Below, piece by piece: positions 1 through 6,082 of a stretch of 15,230 nt of DNA (within the stretch, counting starts at the first letter, position 1; every line of letters begins with the position of its first letter). This stretch comes from an uncultured Streptococcus sp. Lineage in GTDB: Bacteria > Bacillota > Bacilli > Lactobacillales > Streptococcaceae. The DNA lies in assembly GCA_902480035.1 (NCBI GenBank), contig CABSRC010000032.1:1-15230 (forward strand). Reading direction: 5' to 3'. The notes below the pieces were generated by a model that saw nothing but the letters and a program-made list of their open reading frames with translations, was not told where the DNA came from and did no database searches. Position numbers and translations under genes: made by a program.

Positions 1-2
1 GT

Positions 3-230
3 CTTATACTATATCTGACTGTTCCACAAGACTTTAAATATAATTCAAAAGATAATATTCAAGAATTTGCTGATAAAGTGTTGCAGGTCAAGAATGAAAC
101 TTTTCCTGTTTGGCTTGTTGAAAATGGCTATTCTGCACAAGATGTAAGTATTCGTCTACACATTAAGACAGAAGATGGAACGGTACTCGCAAAAGAAAAG
201 TTATCGGGAATAATGAAAGTTACGAAGTAA
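3..230 (+). CDS. 3' end of an unrecognised gene (5' truncated by the window)
   Basis: Reading frame 3 is open from the window edge to a TAA at 228-230 and gives 75 residues ending ...SGIMKVTK. The other two forward frames are stopped within about 40 bases. The segment is polar and charged with alternating hydrophobic residues (FPVWLVENGY, VSIRLHIKTEDG), which resembles a small extracellular or lipoprotein beta-rich domain, but no family is recognised and no motif identifies a function. It lies upstream of AT-rich DNA and the AlbA_2/ATPase gene, so it could belong to the same accessory segment. Coding status is moderately sure; function is unknown. Confidence 0.5.
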   Translation, partial: LILYLTVPQDFKYNSKDNIQEFADKVLQVKNETFPVWLVENGYSAQDVSIRLHIKTEDGTVLAKEKLSGIMKVTK

Positions 231-489
231 AAAATCAAATTAAGCAAACCTACCTCAAAAATGTTGGCTGATCTGTCTATTAAAAATGAAATAAGTCATC
301 TTATTAATTTGCTAAAAAATAAATACATATTTTGGTTCTTCTAGTTTTGATAGAAGAAAAATTAAAATGTTAGTTTTTGTTAGTATGTGTTATTTTTCGA
401 AGAAAACCGAAAATTTTATCTAGGTTTTCACAATATGTGATATAGTTTTTTTGAAACTATTTTTATATAGACTTTGAACTAATTAATTC

Positions 490-495
490 TTGACA
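490..495 (+). promoter_or_regulatory. Possible -35 box for the AlbA_2/ATPase gene
   Basis: TTGACA is a perfect -35 hexamer, but 16-18 bases downstream there is only a poor -10 (TTTACT/TACTTG around 511-518, inside the first copy of the direct repeat). A better -10-like hexamer, TAGAAT at 561-566, has no good -35 at the right distance. The promoter call is therefore weak; position upstream of the gene is the main support. Confidence 0.3.
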
Positions 496-507
496 TTGGA
501 GTACGTG

Positions 508-584
508 GAATTTACTTGGAAAATAAAAAAACGCTGATTTTACGACGTTTTTAACCTATTTAGAATTTACTTGGAAAATAAAAA
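508..584 (+). repeat. 22-bp perfect direct repeat flanking a hairpin, overlapping the start region of the AlbA_2/ATPase gene
   Basis: The 22-base unit beginning GAATTTACTTGG and ending in an A-rich stretch occurs identically at 508-529 and 563-584 (period 55). Between the copies an inverted repeat AAAAACG (527-533)/CGTTTTT (546-552) with a 12-base loop can form a hairpin. The second copy carries the only Shine-Dalgarno-like sequence (TTGGAAAA) of the gene starting at 587. The arrangement suits a regulatory leader (operator pair or RNA switch) or a small tandem duplication. Both the repeat and the inverted repeat are read directly from the sequence; the regulatory role is inference. Confidence 0.75.
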
Positions 585-586
585 TT

Positions 587-2080
587 ATGGAAGATAAAGA
601 TTTAAAAAAGTTATTAGAATTATTGAATAAAAATGAAGATGAAATTATTGAATACAAAGTTAATAATAAAGATCATGATCGTATAGGCAAATATATATCA
701 GCTTTAGCTAACTCAGCAGCAATGTTAGGTCAGCAATTCTCATACTTAATTTGGGGGGTTAATGATGTTTCAAAAGAAATTATTGGTACAAAATTCTATC
801 CAAAAACTGAAAAACATGCACAGGGTGAGCCGTTTATTACTTGGTTAGAAAGGATGCTTGATCCTCGTATCACAATTCGTTTTGAAGAATATGATATCGA
901 ACAAAAACATGTTGTCGTTTTAGTCATCCACATGAATGCTGGTAGACCTGTTGCTTTTAGCGGTAGTCGATACATTAGAAGTGGATCTTCATTAAAAAAC
1001 TTAAAGGATTATCCTGAAAAGGAAAGAGAACTGTGGAAATCCTTTGAATCGCGATCATTTGAAAGAGAGTATGCAAAAACCGCATGTACATTTGAAGAAA
1101 TTAAAGAATTGATTGATGTTAATTCCTATTTGAAAATGATGGGATACTTTGAAGATTCAAACGATGAAGAGATAATTTTTCATATGATAGAAGATGGTGT
1201 GATAGAATCTTCTGGAAAAACTTTCAATCTAACCAATATGGGAGCATTTACATTCGCAAAAAATCTTAAAAATTTTGAAAATTTATCTGCTCATGCTTTA
1301 CGAGTAATTAGATATGCCGGTAATAATAAACTAAGTGCAGTAGCTGATAATACAGCTAGTAAAGGAGCTGCCGTTGGTTTTGAAGGTTTACTAAAATTTA
1401 TCAATGGTCATTTACCTCGTAATCCTGAAACGTTAAAAGATAATGGACAAATCACTTCTGATACAGATTATCCTCCTCTGGTTATACGTGAAATAGTTGC
1501 AAACCAAATAGTACATCAGGATTTTTCTGTAAAAGGTAGCTCACCAACAATTGAAATATTTGATAATAGAGTAGTATTCACAAATCCTGGATCTCCTCTT
1601 AATCGTCCTGAAAGATTGCTTGATATGCCTCCTTACTCTCGAAATGAAGCTTTAGCTGAACTATTTCGAAAGATGCATTTAGTAGAGTCTCGTGGTAGCG
1701 GTATAGATAAGATTATCTTAACGTTGGAATTAAATCACTTACCTGCTCCGGATATAGCTGCTAAGGATAATTATACTGTTGTTACTTTACATCAACGACG
1801 AACAATCCAAGAAATGGGGAATAGAGAAAAAATAAATGCTATTTATTATCATTCTGCATTACTCTACATAGAAGATAATTTTATGACAAATAGTACACTA
1901 AGAAAAAGATTCGGATTGACAAATAAACAATCATCTATCGCTTCTAAACTCATTGCTCTTGCGTTAGAAAATGACAAAATAAAAATTTATGACGAAAACG
2001 CTGGAAAAAAGAATATGCAGTATATTCCATACTGGGGCATTAGTTACAATAATAACTCTACTCCAATTTCCTCAAAATAA
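587..2080 (+). CDS. AlbA_2 (Schlafen-type) / HATPase_c_4 / winged-helix protein
   Basis: 497 residues, cytosolic. Residues ~10-150 match the AlbA_2/Schlafen fold: acidic E17/E19 followed by E22-Y-K24, the ISALANSA helix, GVNDVSKEIIG and YIRSGSS (129-135). Residues ~295-400 match the GHKL-like HATPase_c_4 domain of COG2865 ('RecG-like transcriptional regulators'): REIVANQIVHQDFS (301-314, with E302 and N306 in the ATP-binding helix), IEIFDNRVVFTNPG (322-335) and SRGSGIDKI (368-376). Residues ~410-470 look like a winged helix (LRKRFGLTNKQSS). Family members are annotated as ATP-binding DNA-binding regulators, and Schlafen-core relatives can be nucleases; which applies here is unknown. The gene is markedly AT-rich, stands alone, and is followed by an integrase relic, so horizontal acquisition is likely. 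The start at 587 has only a weak ribosome binding site. Confidence 0.85.
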   Translation: MEDKDLKKLLELLNKNEDEIIEYKVNNKDHDRIGKYISALANSAAMLGQQFSYLIWGVNDVSKEIIGTKFYPKTEKHAQGEPFITWLERMLDPRITIRFEEYDIEQKHVVVLVIHMNAGRPVAFSGSRYIRSGSSLKNLKDYPEKERELWKSFESRSFEREYAKTACTFEEIKELIDVNSYLKMMGYFEDSNDEEIIFHMIEDGVIESSGKTFNLTNMGAFTFAKNLKNFENLSAHALRVIRYAGNNKLSAVADNTASKGAAVGFEGLLKFINGHLPRNPETLKDNGQITSDTDYPPLVIREIVANQIVHQDFSVKGSSPTIEIFDNRVVFTNPGSPLNRPERLLDMPPYSRNEALAELFRKMHLVESRGSGIDKIILTLELNHLPAPDIAAKDNYTVVTLHQRRTIQEMGNREKINAIYYHSALLYIEDNFMTNSTLRKRFGLTNKQSSIASKLIALALENDKIKIYDENAGKKNMQYIPYWGISYNNNSTPISSK

Positions 2081-2159
2081 ACGCTAATAAGGGATTTCAC
2101 AAGTTCAAACATGATTTGAACCACAATTTAAAACCTTTTTAATAATAGTTTACCTAATG
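2081..2159. other. AT-rich spacer with one hairpin
   Basis: A perfect 7-bp inverted repeat GTTCAAA (2103-2109)/TTTGAAC (2115-2121) with a 5-base loop lies 23 bases after the AlbA_2/ATPase stop codon. A T-run (2136-2140) comes about 15 bases later, too far for a classical intrinsic terminator. Weak terminator candidate only. Confidence 0.3.
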
Positions 2160-2468
2160 ATGTTTTTTGAAAGGAATATAAAAATTTCAGAAGTAAAAAA
2201 AGATGGCAGTACAGTATATTGTGCTAGTATGTATTTAGAAATAGATTAGATAACTGGAAAAAGGTGAAAACTAGTATAACTGCCCAAACTAGAAAAGAAC
2301 AAAATTAAATGATAAAACCTAGCAAAAAAATTTAAATATAAATTCAGTTACATTACTGAGTTAGTGTAGATATAACATTATTAGGAACCAGCTGATTTAT
2401 GGCTAGATACATTTAAATTAACTGTAAAACCATAGACCTTAAAATATAACGAAATCACAATTGTATAA
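2160..2468 (+). pseudogene. Decayed N-terminal part of a tyrosine recombinase (phage/ICE integrase)
   Basis: The frame from 2160 reads IKISEVKKDGSTVYCASMYLEID then a stop (2247-2249). After it come ITGK and, one frame over, KVKTSITAQTRKE; back in the first frame (2328-2468) come KFKYKFSYITELV, two stops, and ADLWLDTFKLTVKP, a stop (2433-2435), TLKYNEITIV. Together this follows the order found in intact streptococcal phage/ICE integrases: the arm-type DNA-binding domain ('...EVKKKDGT.VY...YLG.D..TGKKVKT..T.RTRKE...') followed by the core-binding domain ('...LADLWL..YKLTVKPQT...'). At least two frameshifts and several stops make it non-functional, and the catalytic domain with the R..H-x-x-R..Y residues is absent. 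Reconstruction is by eye from family knowledge. It marks this AT-rich segment as a degraded integrated element. Confidence 0.75.
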
Positions 2469-2602
2469 CATTTAGTTCTTATTATAAAAGAGCCATGAAT
2501 GCTCTTTAGGTTCACAAAAAGGTGAACAAAATACAATGAATATGTTTTACGAGTTCATAAAGTTCATCATATCAATATTAAATTACATCAAAGGAGAACA
2601 CC
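2469..2602. other. Leader of the Tad2-like operon with two tandem inverted repeats
   Basis: Two short perfect inverted repeats lie side by side: AAAGAGC (2487-2493)/GCTCTTT (2501-2507) and GTTCAC (2510-2515)/GTGAAC (2522-2527). A TATAAA hexamer at 2483-2488 is a possible -10 but its -35 is poor. AAGGAG at 2591-2596 is the ribosome binding site of the next gene. The hairpins could be an operator or an element boundary; nothing identifies which. Confidence 0.4.
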
Positions 2603-2839
2603 ATGACATTTGAAGAGATTTTACCAGGATTAAAGGCCAAGAAAAAATATGTACGAACAGGATGGGGTGGAGGAGAAAACTATGTCCAATTGTTTGATAC
2701 CATCGAGCAAAATGGAGTGGCTCTGGAAGTGACACCTTATTTCCTCATTAACGTGTCTGGTGAAGGCGAAGGCTTTTCCATGTGGAGTCCAACTCCCTGT
2801 GATGTTCTAGCGACAGATTGGGTGGAAGTCCATGACTAA
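2603..2839 (+). CDS. DUF2829 / Thoeris anti-defence 2 (Tad2)-like small protein
   Basis: 78 residues. It shows the two ends that define DUF2829 (Pfam renamed Tad2-like): TFEEILPGLKAKKKYVRTGW (2-21), with the basic residue-x-GW signature (R18-x-G20-W21), and C-terminal MWSPTPCDVLATDWVEV (60-76). Phage Tad2 proteins form multimers that bind and sequester the cyclic ADP-ribose isomer made by Thoeris TIR enzymes; this is known for characterised members and only inferred here. A strong ribosome binding site (AAGGAG, 6-base spacing) sets the start. Its last 8 bases overlap the start of the dehydrogenase gene, so the two are probably translationally coupled. Many chromosomal DUF2829 genes are uncharacterised, so a host function is as likely as anti-defence. 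Confidence 0.8.
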   Translation: MTFEEILPGLKAKKKYVRTGWGGGENYVQLFDTIEQNGVALEVTPYFLINVSGEGEGFSMWSPTPCDVLATDWVEVHD

Positions 2840-3530
2840 ACGGGTCTTGATTACAGGCGTGAGCTCCGGGATTGGTCTGGCGCAAGCTCGTTTGTTTTTA
2901 GAAAAGGGCTACCAGGTCTATGGGGTGGATCAGGGAGCTGATCCCCAGTTGCCAGGTGAGTTTCACTTCTTACAGCTAGACTTAACCTTGGATTTGACGC
3001 CGATTTTTGACTGGTGTCCTGAGGTAGATGTCTTGTGCAATACAGCTGGAGTATTGGACGATTATAAACCGCTTCTGGAGCAAAGCGCTCAGGAGATTCA
3101 GGAGATTTTTGAGATTAACTATGTGACTCCGGTGGAGCTGACACGGCATTATCTGACTCAAATGTTGGAGAAGAAGCGAGGTATCATCATCAATATGTGC
3201 TCCATTGCATCTATTCTAGCTGGTGGAGGCGGTCACGCTTATACTTCCTCCAAGCATGCTCTAGCGGGCTTTACCAAGCAGTTGGCCCTGGATTATGCAG
3301 AATCTGGCATTCAAGTCTTTGGGATCGCTCCAGGTGCTGTCAAGACTGGCATGACTGCTGCGGACTTTGAACCCGGTGGCTTAGCAGACTGGGTAGCCAG
3401 TGAAACACCTATCAAACGCTGGATTGAGCCAGAAGAAGTGGCAGAAGTCAGTTTCTTTTTGGCCAGTGGGAAGGTATCTGCCATGCAGGGACAAATCTTG
3501 ACCATTGATGGTGGTTGGAGTTTGAAGTAG
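2832..3530 (+). CDS. Short-chain dehydrogenase/reductase (FabG-like SDR)
   Basis: 232 residues, a classical SDR. It has the glycine-rich cofactor loop TGVSSGIG (8-15), structural N70-T-A-G, N96, catalytic S124 (13 residues before the tyrosine), Y137-x3-K141, APGAVKTG after strand 6, and the C-terminal GQILTIDGGWSLK typical of 3-oxoacyl-ACP-reductase-like members. An aspartate (D33) at the end of strand 2 suggests preference for NAD(H), though this is inferred. The substrate cannot be predicted. The ATG lies inside the upstream gene (8-base overlap), and the stop is 9 bases before the Nudix start, so it sits inside an operon. FabG itself is unlikely because streptococcal fabG lies in the fab cluster. 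Confidence 0.9.
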   Translation: MTKRVLITGVSSGIGLAQARLFLEKGYQVYGVDQGADPQLPGEFHFLQLDLTLDLTPIFDWCPEVDVLCNTAGVLDDYKPLLEQSAQEIQEIFEINYVTPVELTRHYLTQMLEKKRGIIINMCSIASILAGGGGHAYTSSKHALAGFTKQLALDYAESGIQVFGIAPGAVKTGMTAADFEPGGLADWVASETPIKRWIEPEEVAEVSFFLASGKVSAMQGQILTIDGGWSLK

Positions 3531-3539
3531 GAGGAATTG

Positions 3540-4019
3540 ATGGAAATCAAAAATCACTTTGGGGTATACGGAGTCTGTCTTCAAGAGGGGAAACTGCTCT
3601 GTATTGAAAAAACAAGAGGTCCCTATCAACATCGTTTTGATCTACCGGGTGGTAGTCAGGAACTCGGTGAGGGGTTGACAGAAACCCTCAAGAGAGAAGT
3701 TCTGGAGGAGACAGGATATTCTCTTAGCAGTTATTCAAATCCTAGAATTTATGACGTGCTGGTTCAAGAAGAAGGGAAAGACTTCGCTGTGCATCATATC
3801 ATGGCCTTTTATGATATCGTACTCGATTTCGAAAACTCTCAAAAATCCCTTCCTCATGAAGTTCATGATGGAAGCAATGATTCATCAAATGCAATTTGGG
3901 TCCCTATTGAGCAGATGACCCAAGAAAATGCCTCGCCTTTAGTATTAAAAGTGAAGGCAGAGTTACGAGGAATTCCTGAATTAGAACTGACAAGCTATAA
4001 GAATTGGAAGGTGAAATAG
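3540..4019 (+). CDS. Nudix (MutT-type) hydrolase
   Basis: 159 residues from the ATG at 3540. AGGAGG (3529-3534), overlapping the SDR stop, is spaced 5 bases from this ATG; a TTG three bases earlier is too close to be used. The full Nudix box G-x5-E-x7-REUxEExGU is present: G38, E44, R52-E53, E56-E57, G59-Y60, preceded by FDLPGG. The enzyme should hydrolyse a nucleoside diphosphate linked to another moiety, using metal held by the box glutamates; the substrate is not predictable from the sequence. Third gene of the operon, 7 bases before the GNAT gene. Confidence 0.9.
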   Translation: MEIKNHFGVYGVCLQEGKLLCIEKTRGPYQHRFDLPGGSQELGEGLTETLKREVLEETGYSLSSYSNPRIYDVLVQEEGKDFAVHHIMAFYDIVLDFENSQKSLPHEVHDGSNDSSNAIWVPIEQMTQENASPLVLKVKAELRGIPELELTSYKNWKVK

Positions 4020-4026
4020 AGGGATA

Positions 4027-4755
4027 ATGGAACTATTTAAAACATGGAAGAAATATATGGTTCTCTATGGTCTTAAATCTCAAATCGGGACTGTTTATCG
4101 AAACAGTGATAGGACAACGAGCTTTTATGATATTGGGAATTTTTTATACCTAGCAGGGGAGCTAAATTCTAGATTTTGGGAAGATTTTGTTAGGCAATAT
4201 GGTTTAGATTATAAGATTATTATTTCAGAAGACACTAAGTGGCAAGATTTTCTGCATCGGCAAGTGGGGTTAATTTCTTTTACTCGCTATTCTTTTAAGG
4301 ATAAGGCAAATTTTCAAGTTGAATTTCTAAATGATCTAGTTACTCATATAGAGGAAGGTTACAATATTATATCTATTGATAATCGTATTTATAACTGCCT
4401 TTCTGAGGAAGAATGGTCACAAGATTTACAGGGGGATTTTGAGTCCTACCAGGATTTTGCTTTAAAAGGTGGATTTGGCTTTGTGATTCTTAAAAATAAT
4501 GAAGTGATTGCTGGGATTTCCTCAGGGTTAGTTTACCAAGGAGCAGTTGAAGCGGAAGTTGCAACTAGACCAAACGAACAAGGAAATGGATTTGCTAAAA
4601 AGCTTGGTGCTGCAATGATTCTAGAGAGTTTAAATAGAGATATATTTCCACTTTGGGATGCTCATAACGAGGCTTCCAAAAAAGTAGCAGAATTTTTAGG
4701 ATATGAGTTAGTTGAACCTTATGAAGCTTTTGAACTAGAGGAAAGTGTCGTATAA
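4027..4755 (+). CDS. GNAT-family acetyltransferase (PF12746-like)
   Basis: 242 residues. The C-terminal half holds the acetyl-CoA-binding region: FGFVILKNNEVIAGISSGLVY (150-170, strands 2-4) then VATRPNEQGNGFAKKL (178-193), the motif A pyrophosphate loop with Q185-G-N-G188, and a final DAHNEASKKVAEFLGYELV typical of GNATs (asparagine, then residues around a late aromatic). The long N-terminal part (1-140) resembles the two-domain GNAT_acetyltransf group (PF12746, which includes ZmaR-like proteins), so self-resistance or small-molecule acetylation is conceivable but unproven. It is more AT-rich than the SDR gene. The start has GAGGG about 5 bases upstream. The stop codon lies inside a probable promoter -10 for the next gene. 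Confidence 0.8.
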   Translation: MELFKTWKKYMVLYGLKSQIGTVYRNSDRTTSFYDIGNFLYLAGELNSRFWEDFVRQYGLDYKIIISEDTKWQDFLHRQVGLISFTRYSFKDKANFQVEFLNDLVTHIEEGYNIISIDNRIYNCLSEEEWSQDLQGDFESYQDFALKGGFGFVILKNNEVIAGISSGLVYQGAVEAEVATRPNEQGNGFAKKLGAAMILESLNRDIFPLWDAHNEASKKVAEFLGYELVEPYEAFELEESVV

Positions 4756-4756
4756 T
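4729..4756 (+). promoter_or_regulatory. Probable promoter overlapping the GNAT stop codon
   Basis: A perfect -10 TATAAT (4751-4756) lies 16 bases after TTTGAA (4729-4734), or 15 after TTGAAC (4730-4735). The TAA of the GNAT gene is within the -10. It would start a transcript about 35 bases before the next gene, where the intergenic gap widens to about 40 bases. Confidence 0.5.
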
Positions 4757-4796
4757 GATATCTGATATTGTATATTTTAAGACGAGGTGAATGAAC

Positions 4797-5645
4797 ATGC
4801 AAAATCAACTAGCTCTTAGTGGCGAAAAAATTGTTGAAAAAGTTTATCCCCATTTATTACACCACGTCGGCTTGATTCGTGGGGAATACTTGTTGAGAGA
4901 ACTAAACCAAAACATACTATTACCAAATTGTCAGCAATTTGTGAAAGATTATCTAGACACTATTTGTCATTTATACTCAGATGAAGAAGTTTGGTATCGC
5001 TTTTCAGAGTTAACAAATGCAGAAGCAAATATTCTAGACGGGACTAAAGAGTATTTTGACGAACGCCACCCCTTATTTGGATACAGAGGTATCAGGCGTT
5101 TGTTGGCGTGTCCAGATGAATTTCAGGCTGAGACAAATGTTGTTACAGAAGTTTTTCAAACCAATCCCAATCTGTCTGTTATTTTTCCTTTTGTCAATGA
5201 TGCTGAACAGTTAAAACAAGCTATTAGAGTATTGCGTCAGTATGGTTTTACCGGGAAAGTCGGCACGATGATTGAATTACCGTCAGCGTATTTTGACTTA
5301 GACAGGATACTGGAAACAGGTATTTCAAAGATTGTAGTTGGAATGAATGATTTGACTTCTTTTGTTTTTGCCACTGTGAGAAACAGTCAATGGCATGATA
5401 TGGAAAGTCCCATTATGTTAGAAATGCTGAGACAGATGCAGGATAAAGCAAGGATGAAAAAGATAGATTTCGCTGTAGCAGGCTATCTGAATACTTCTTT
5501 CATACAAAAAATGAATCAGATCGGTATCGAATGTATTCTCCATTACAGCTCTATTCCAGAGATTTTTGATTTAGAAATTGACCATCCAGACCATCTTAAA
5601 CACATAAAAGAAGAAAGTAAAAAATTACAAAGGAGCAACCCATGA
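4797..5645 (+). CDS. Stand-alone PEP-synthase-like C-terminal (PEP-utilizers_C) domain, catalytic Cys missing
   Basis: 282 residues from the ATG at 4797, chosen because AGGTG is 7 bases upstream; the ATG at 4791 is too close. It aligns by eye with the TIM-barrel PEP/pyruvate domain of PpsA: VGLIRGEYLL (24-33), VWYRFSELTNAEAN (65-78), HPLFGYRGIRR (91-101), VIFPFVNDAEQLKQA, GTMIELPSA (156-164) and VGMNDLTSF (181-189). The phosphoenolpyruvate-contacting arginines (R28, R68, R97) and the metal ligands (E160, D185) appear kept. The catalytic cysteine of GICGQG is replaced: the site reads AVAGYL with A228. The ATP-grasp and phosphohistidine domains of PpsA/PPDK are absent, and the length equals the barrel alone. 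It therefore cannot be a normal PEP synthase; a ligand-binding or lyase/aldolase-like role is inference. The stop overlaps the ASCH start (ATGA). Confidence 0.75.
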   Translation: MQNQLALSGEKIVEKVYPHLLHHVGLIRGEYLLRELNQNILLPNCQQFVKDYLDTICHLYSDEEVWYRFSELTNAEANILDGTKEYFDERHPLFGYRGIRRLLACPDEFQAETNVVTEVFQTNPNLSVIFPFVNDAEQLKQAIRVLRQYGFTGKVGTMIELPSAYFDLDRILETGISKIVVGMNDLTSFVFATVRNSQWHDMESPIMLEMLRQMQDKARMKKIDFAVAGYLNTSFIQKMNQIGIECILHYSSIPEIFDLEIDHPDHLKHIKEESKKLQRSNP

Positions 5646-6082
5646 CACCTCAAGAAATGTGGAATAAATACAAGCAAATTAACCCCTCTATCGGAGATGA
5701 GATAGATGCCTGGGCTTTTGGAGTGGAACCAGACCTTTTAGCAGATTTGGTGCTTAAAGGCGAAAAAACGGCAACCGCCTCTGCCTACGACCTTTACGCA
5801 CTAGAGGACGAACCCCTTCCCCAAGAAGGGTCCTTTGATGTTGTTTTAGACAGTCAAGATCAAGCTGTCTGCATTATCGAAATTACCAAGGTTTCTGTTC
5901 AGCCCTTCCATCAAGTGTCAGCTGATCATGCCTTCAAAGAAGGGGAAGGTGACAAATCCCTCGCCTATTGGCGTCAGGTTCATGAGGAATTTTTCACGGA
6001 GTGGCTGGAGGAAGCAGGTCTGGCTTTTACACCTGACAGCAAGGTGGTTTTAGAAGAATTTCGCAAGGTTTATCCATTATAG
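5642..6082 (+). CDS. ASCH-domain protein
   Basis: 146 residues, the full length of small ASCH (PF04266) proteins. The hallmarks are FGVEPDLLADLVLKGEKTAT (26-45), with the G-x-K-T-x-T motif (K42, T45), a mid-protein VCIIEITKV strand (E80), and EGEGDKSLAYWRQVHEEFF (100-118). In E. coli YqfB, Lys, Thr and Glu at comparable positions form the N4-acetylcytidine amidohydrolase site; equivalence of K42/T45/E80 is inferred, so RNA binding or a modified-nucleoside amidohydrolase are both possible. It overlaps the upstream gene by 4 bases (ATGA) with a good AAGGAG, so the two are probably co-translated. Base composition is richer in GC than the gene it overlaps. Confidence 0.85.
   Translation: MTPQEMWNKYKQINPSIGDEIDAWAFGVEPDLLADLVLKGEKTATASAYDLYALEDEPLPQEGSFDVVLDSQDQAVCIIEITKVSVQPFHQVSADHAFKEGEGDKSLAYWRQVHEEFFTEWLEEAGLAFTPDSKVVLEEFRKVYPL

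Larger units (their letters stand above)
231..586. other. AT-rich intergenic region with inverted repeats
   Basis: No convincing gene is present. A 27-codon ATG frame at 261-344 has no ribosome binding site. Visible structure: a 7-bp inverted repeat GAAAACC (402-408)/GGTTTTC (423-429); a second, ATAGTTT (442-448)/AAACTAT (454-460), followed by TTTTTAT, which could be a weak terminator for the upstream gene; a TTGACA hexamer at 490-495; and the 508-584 repeat unit described separately. Confidence 0.5.

Noticed and set aside
261..344. 27-codon ATG frame (MLADLSIKNEISHLINLLKN...)
   Set aside because: No Shine-Dalgarno sequence upstream and chance occurrence is likely in AT-rich DNA, though its helical pattern was noted.
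3311..3632. Two minus-strand frames spanning the SDR/Nudix junction
   Set aside because: They lie antisense to two well-supported genes and show no domain.
4791..4796. Upstream ATG as the start of the PEP-barrel gene
   Set aside because: Only 1-3 bases separate it from the ribosome binding site; the ATG at 4797 has normal spacing. Adds just two residues either way.
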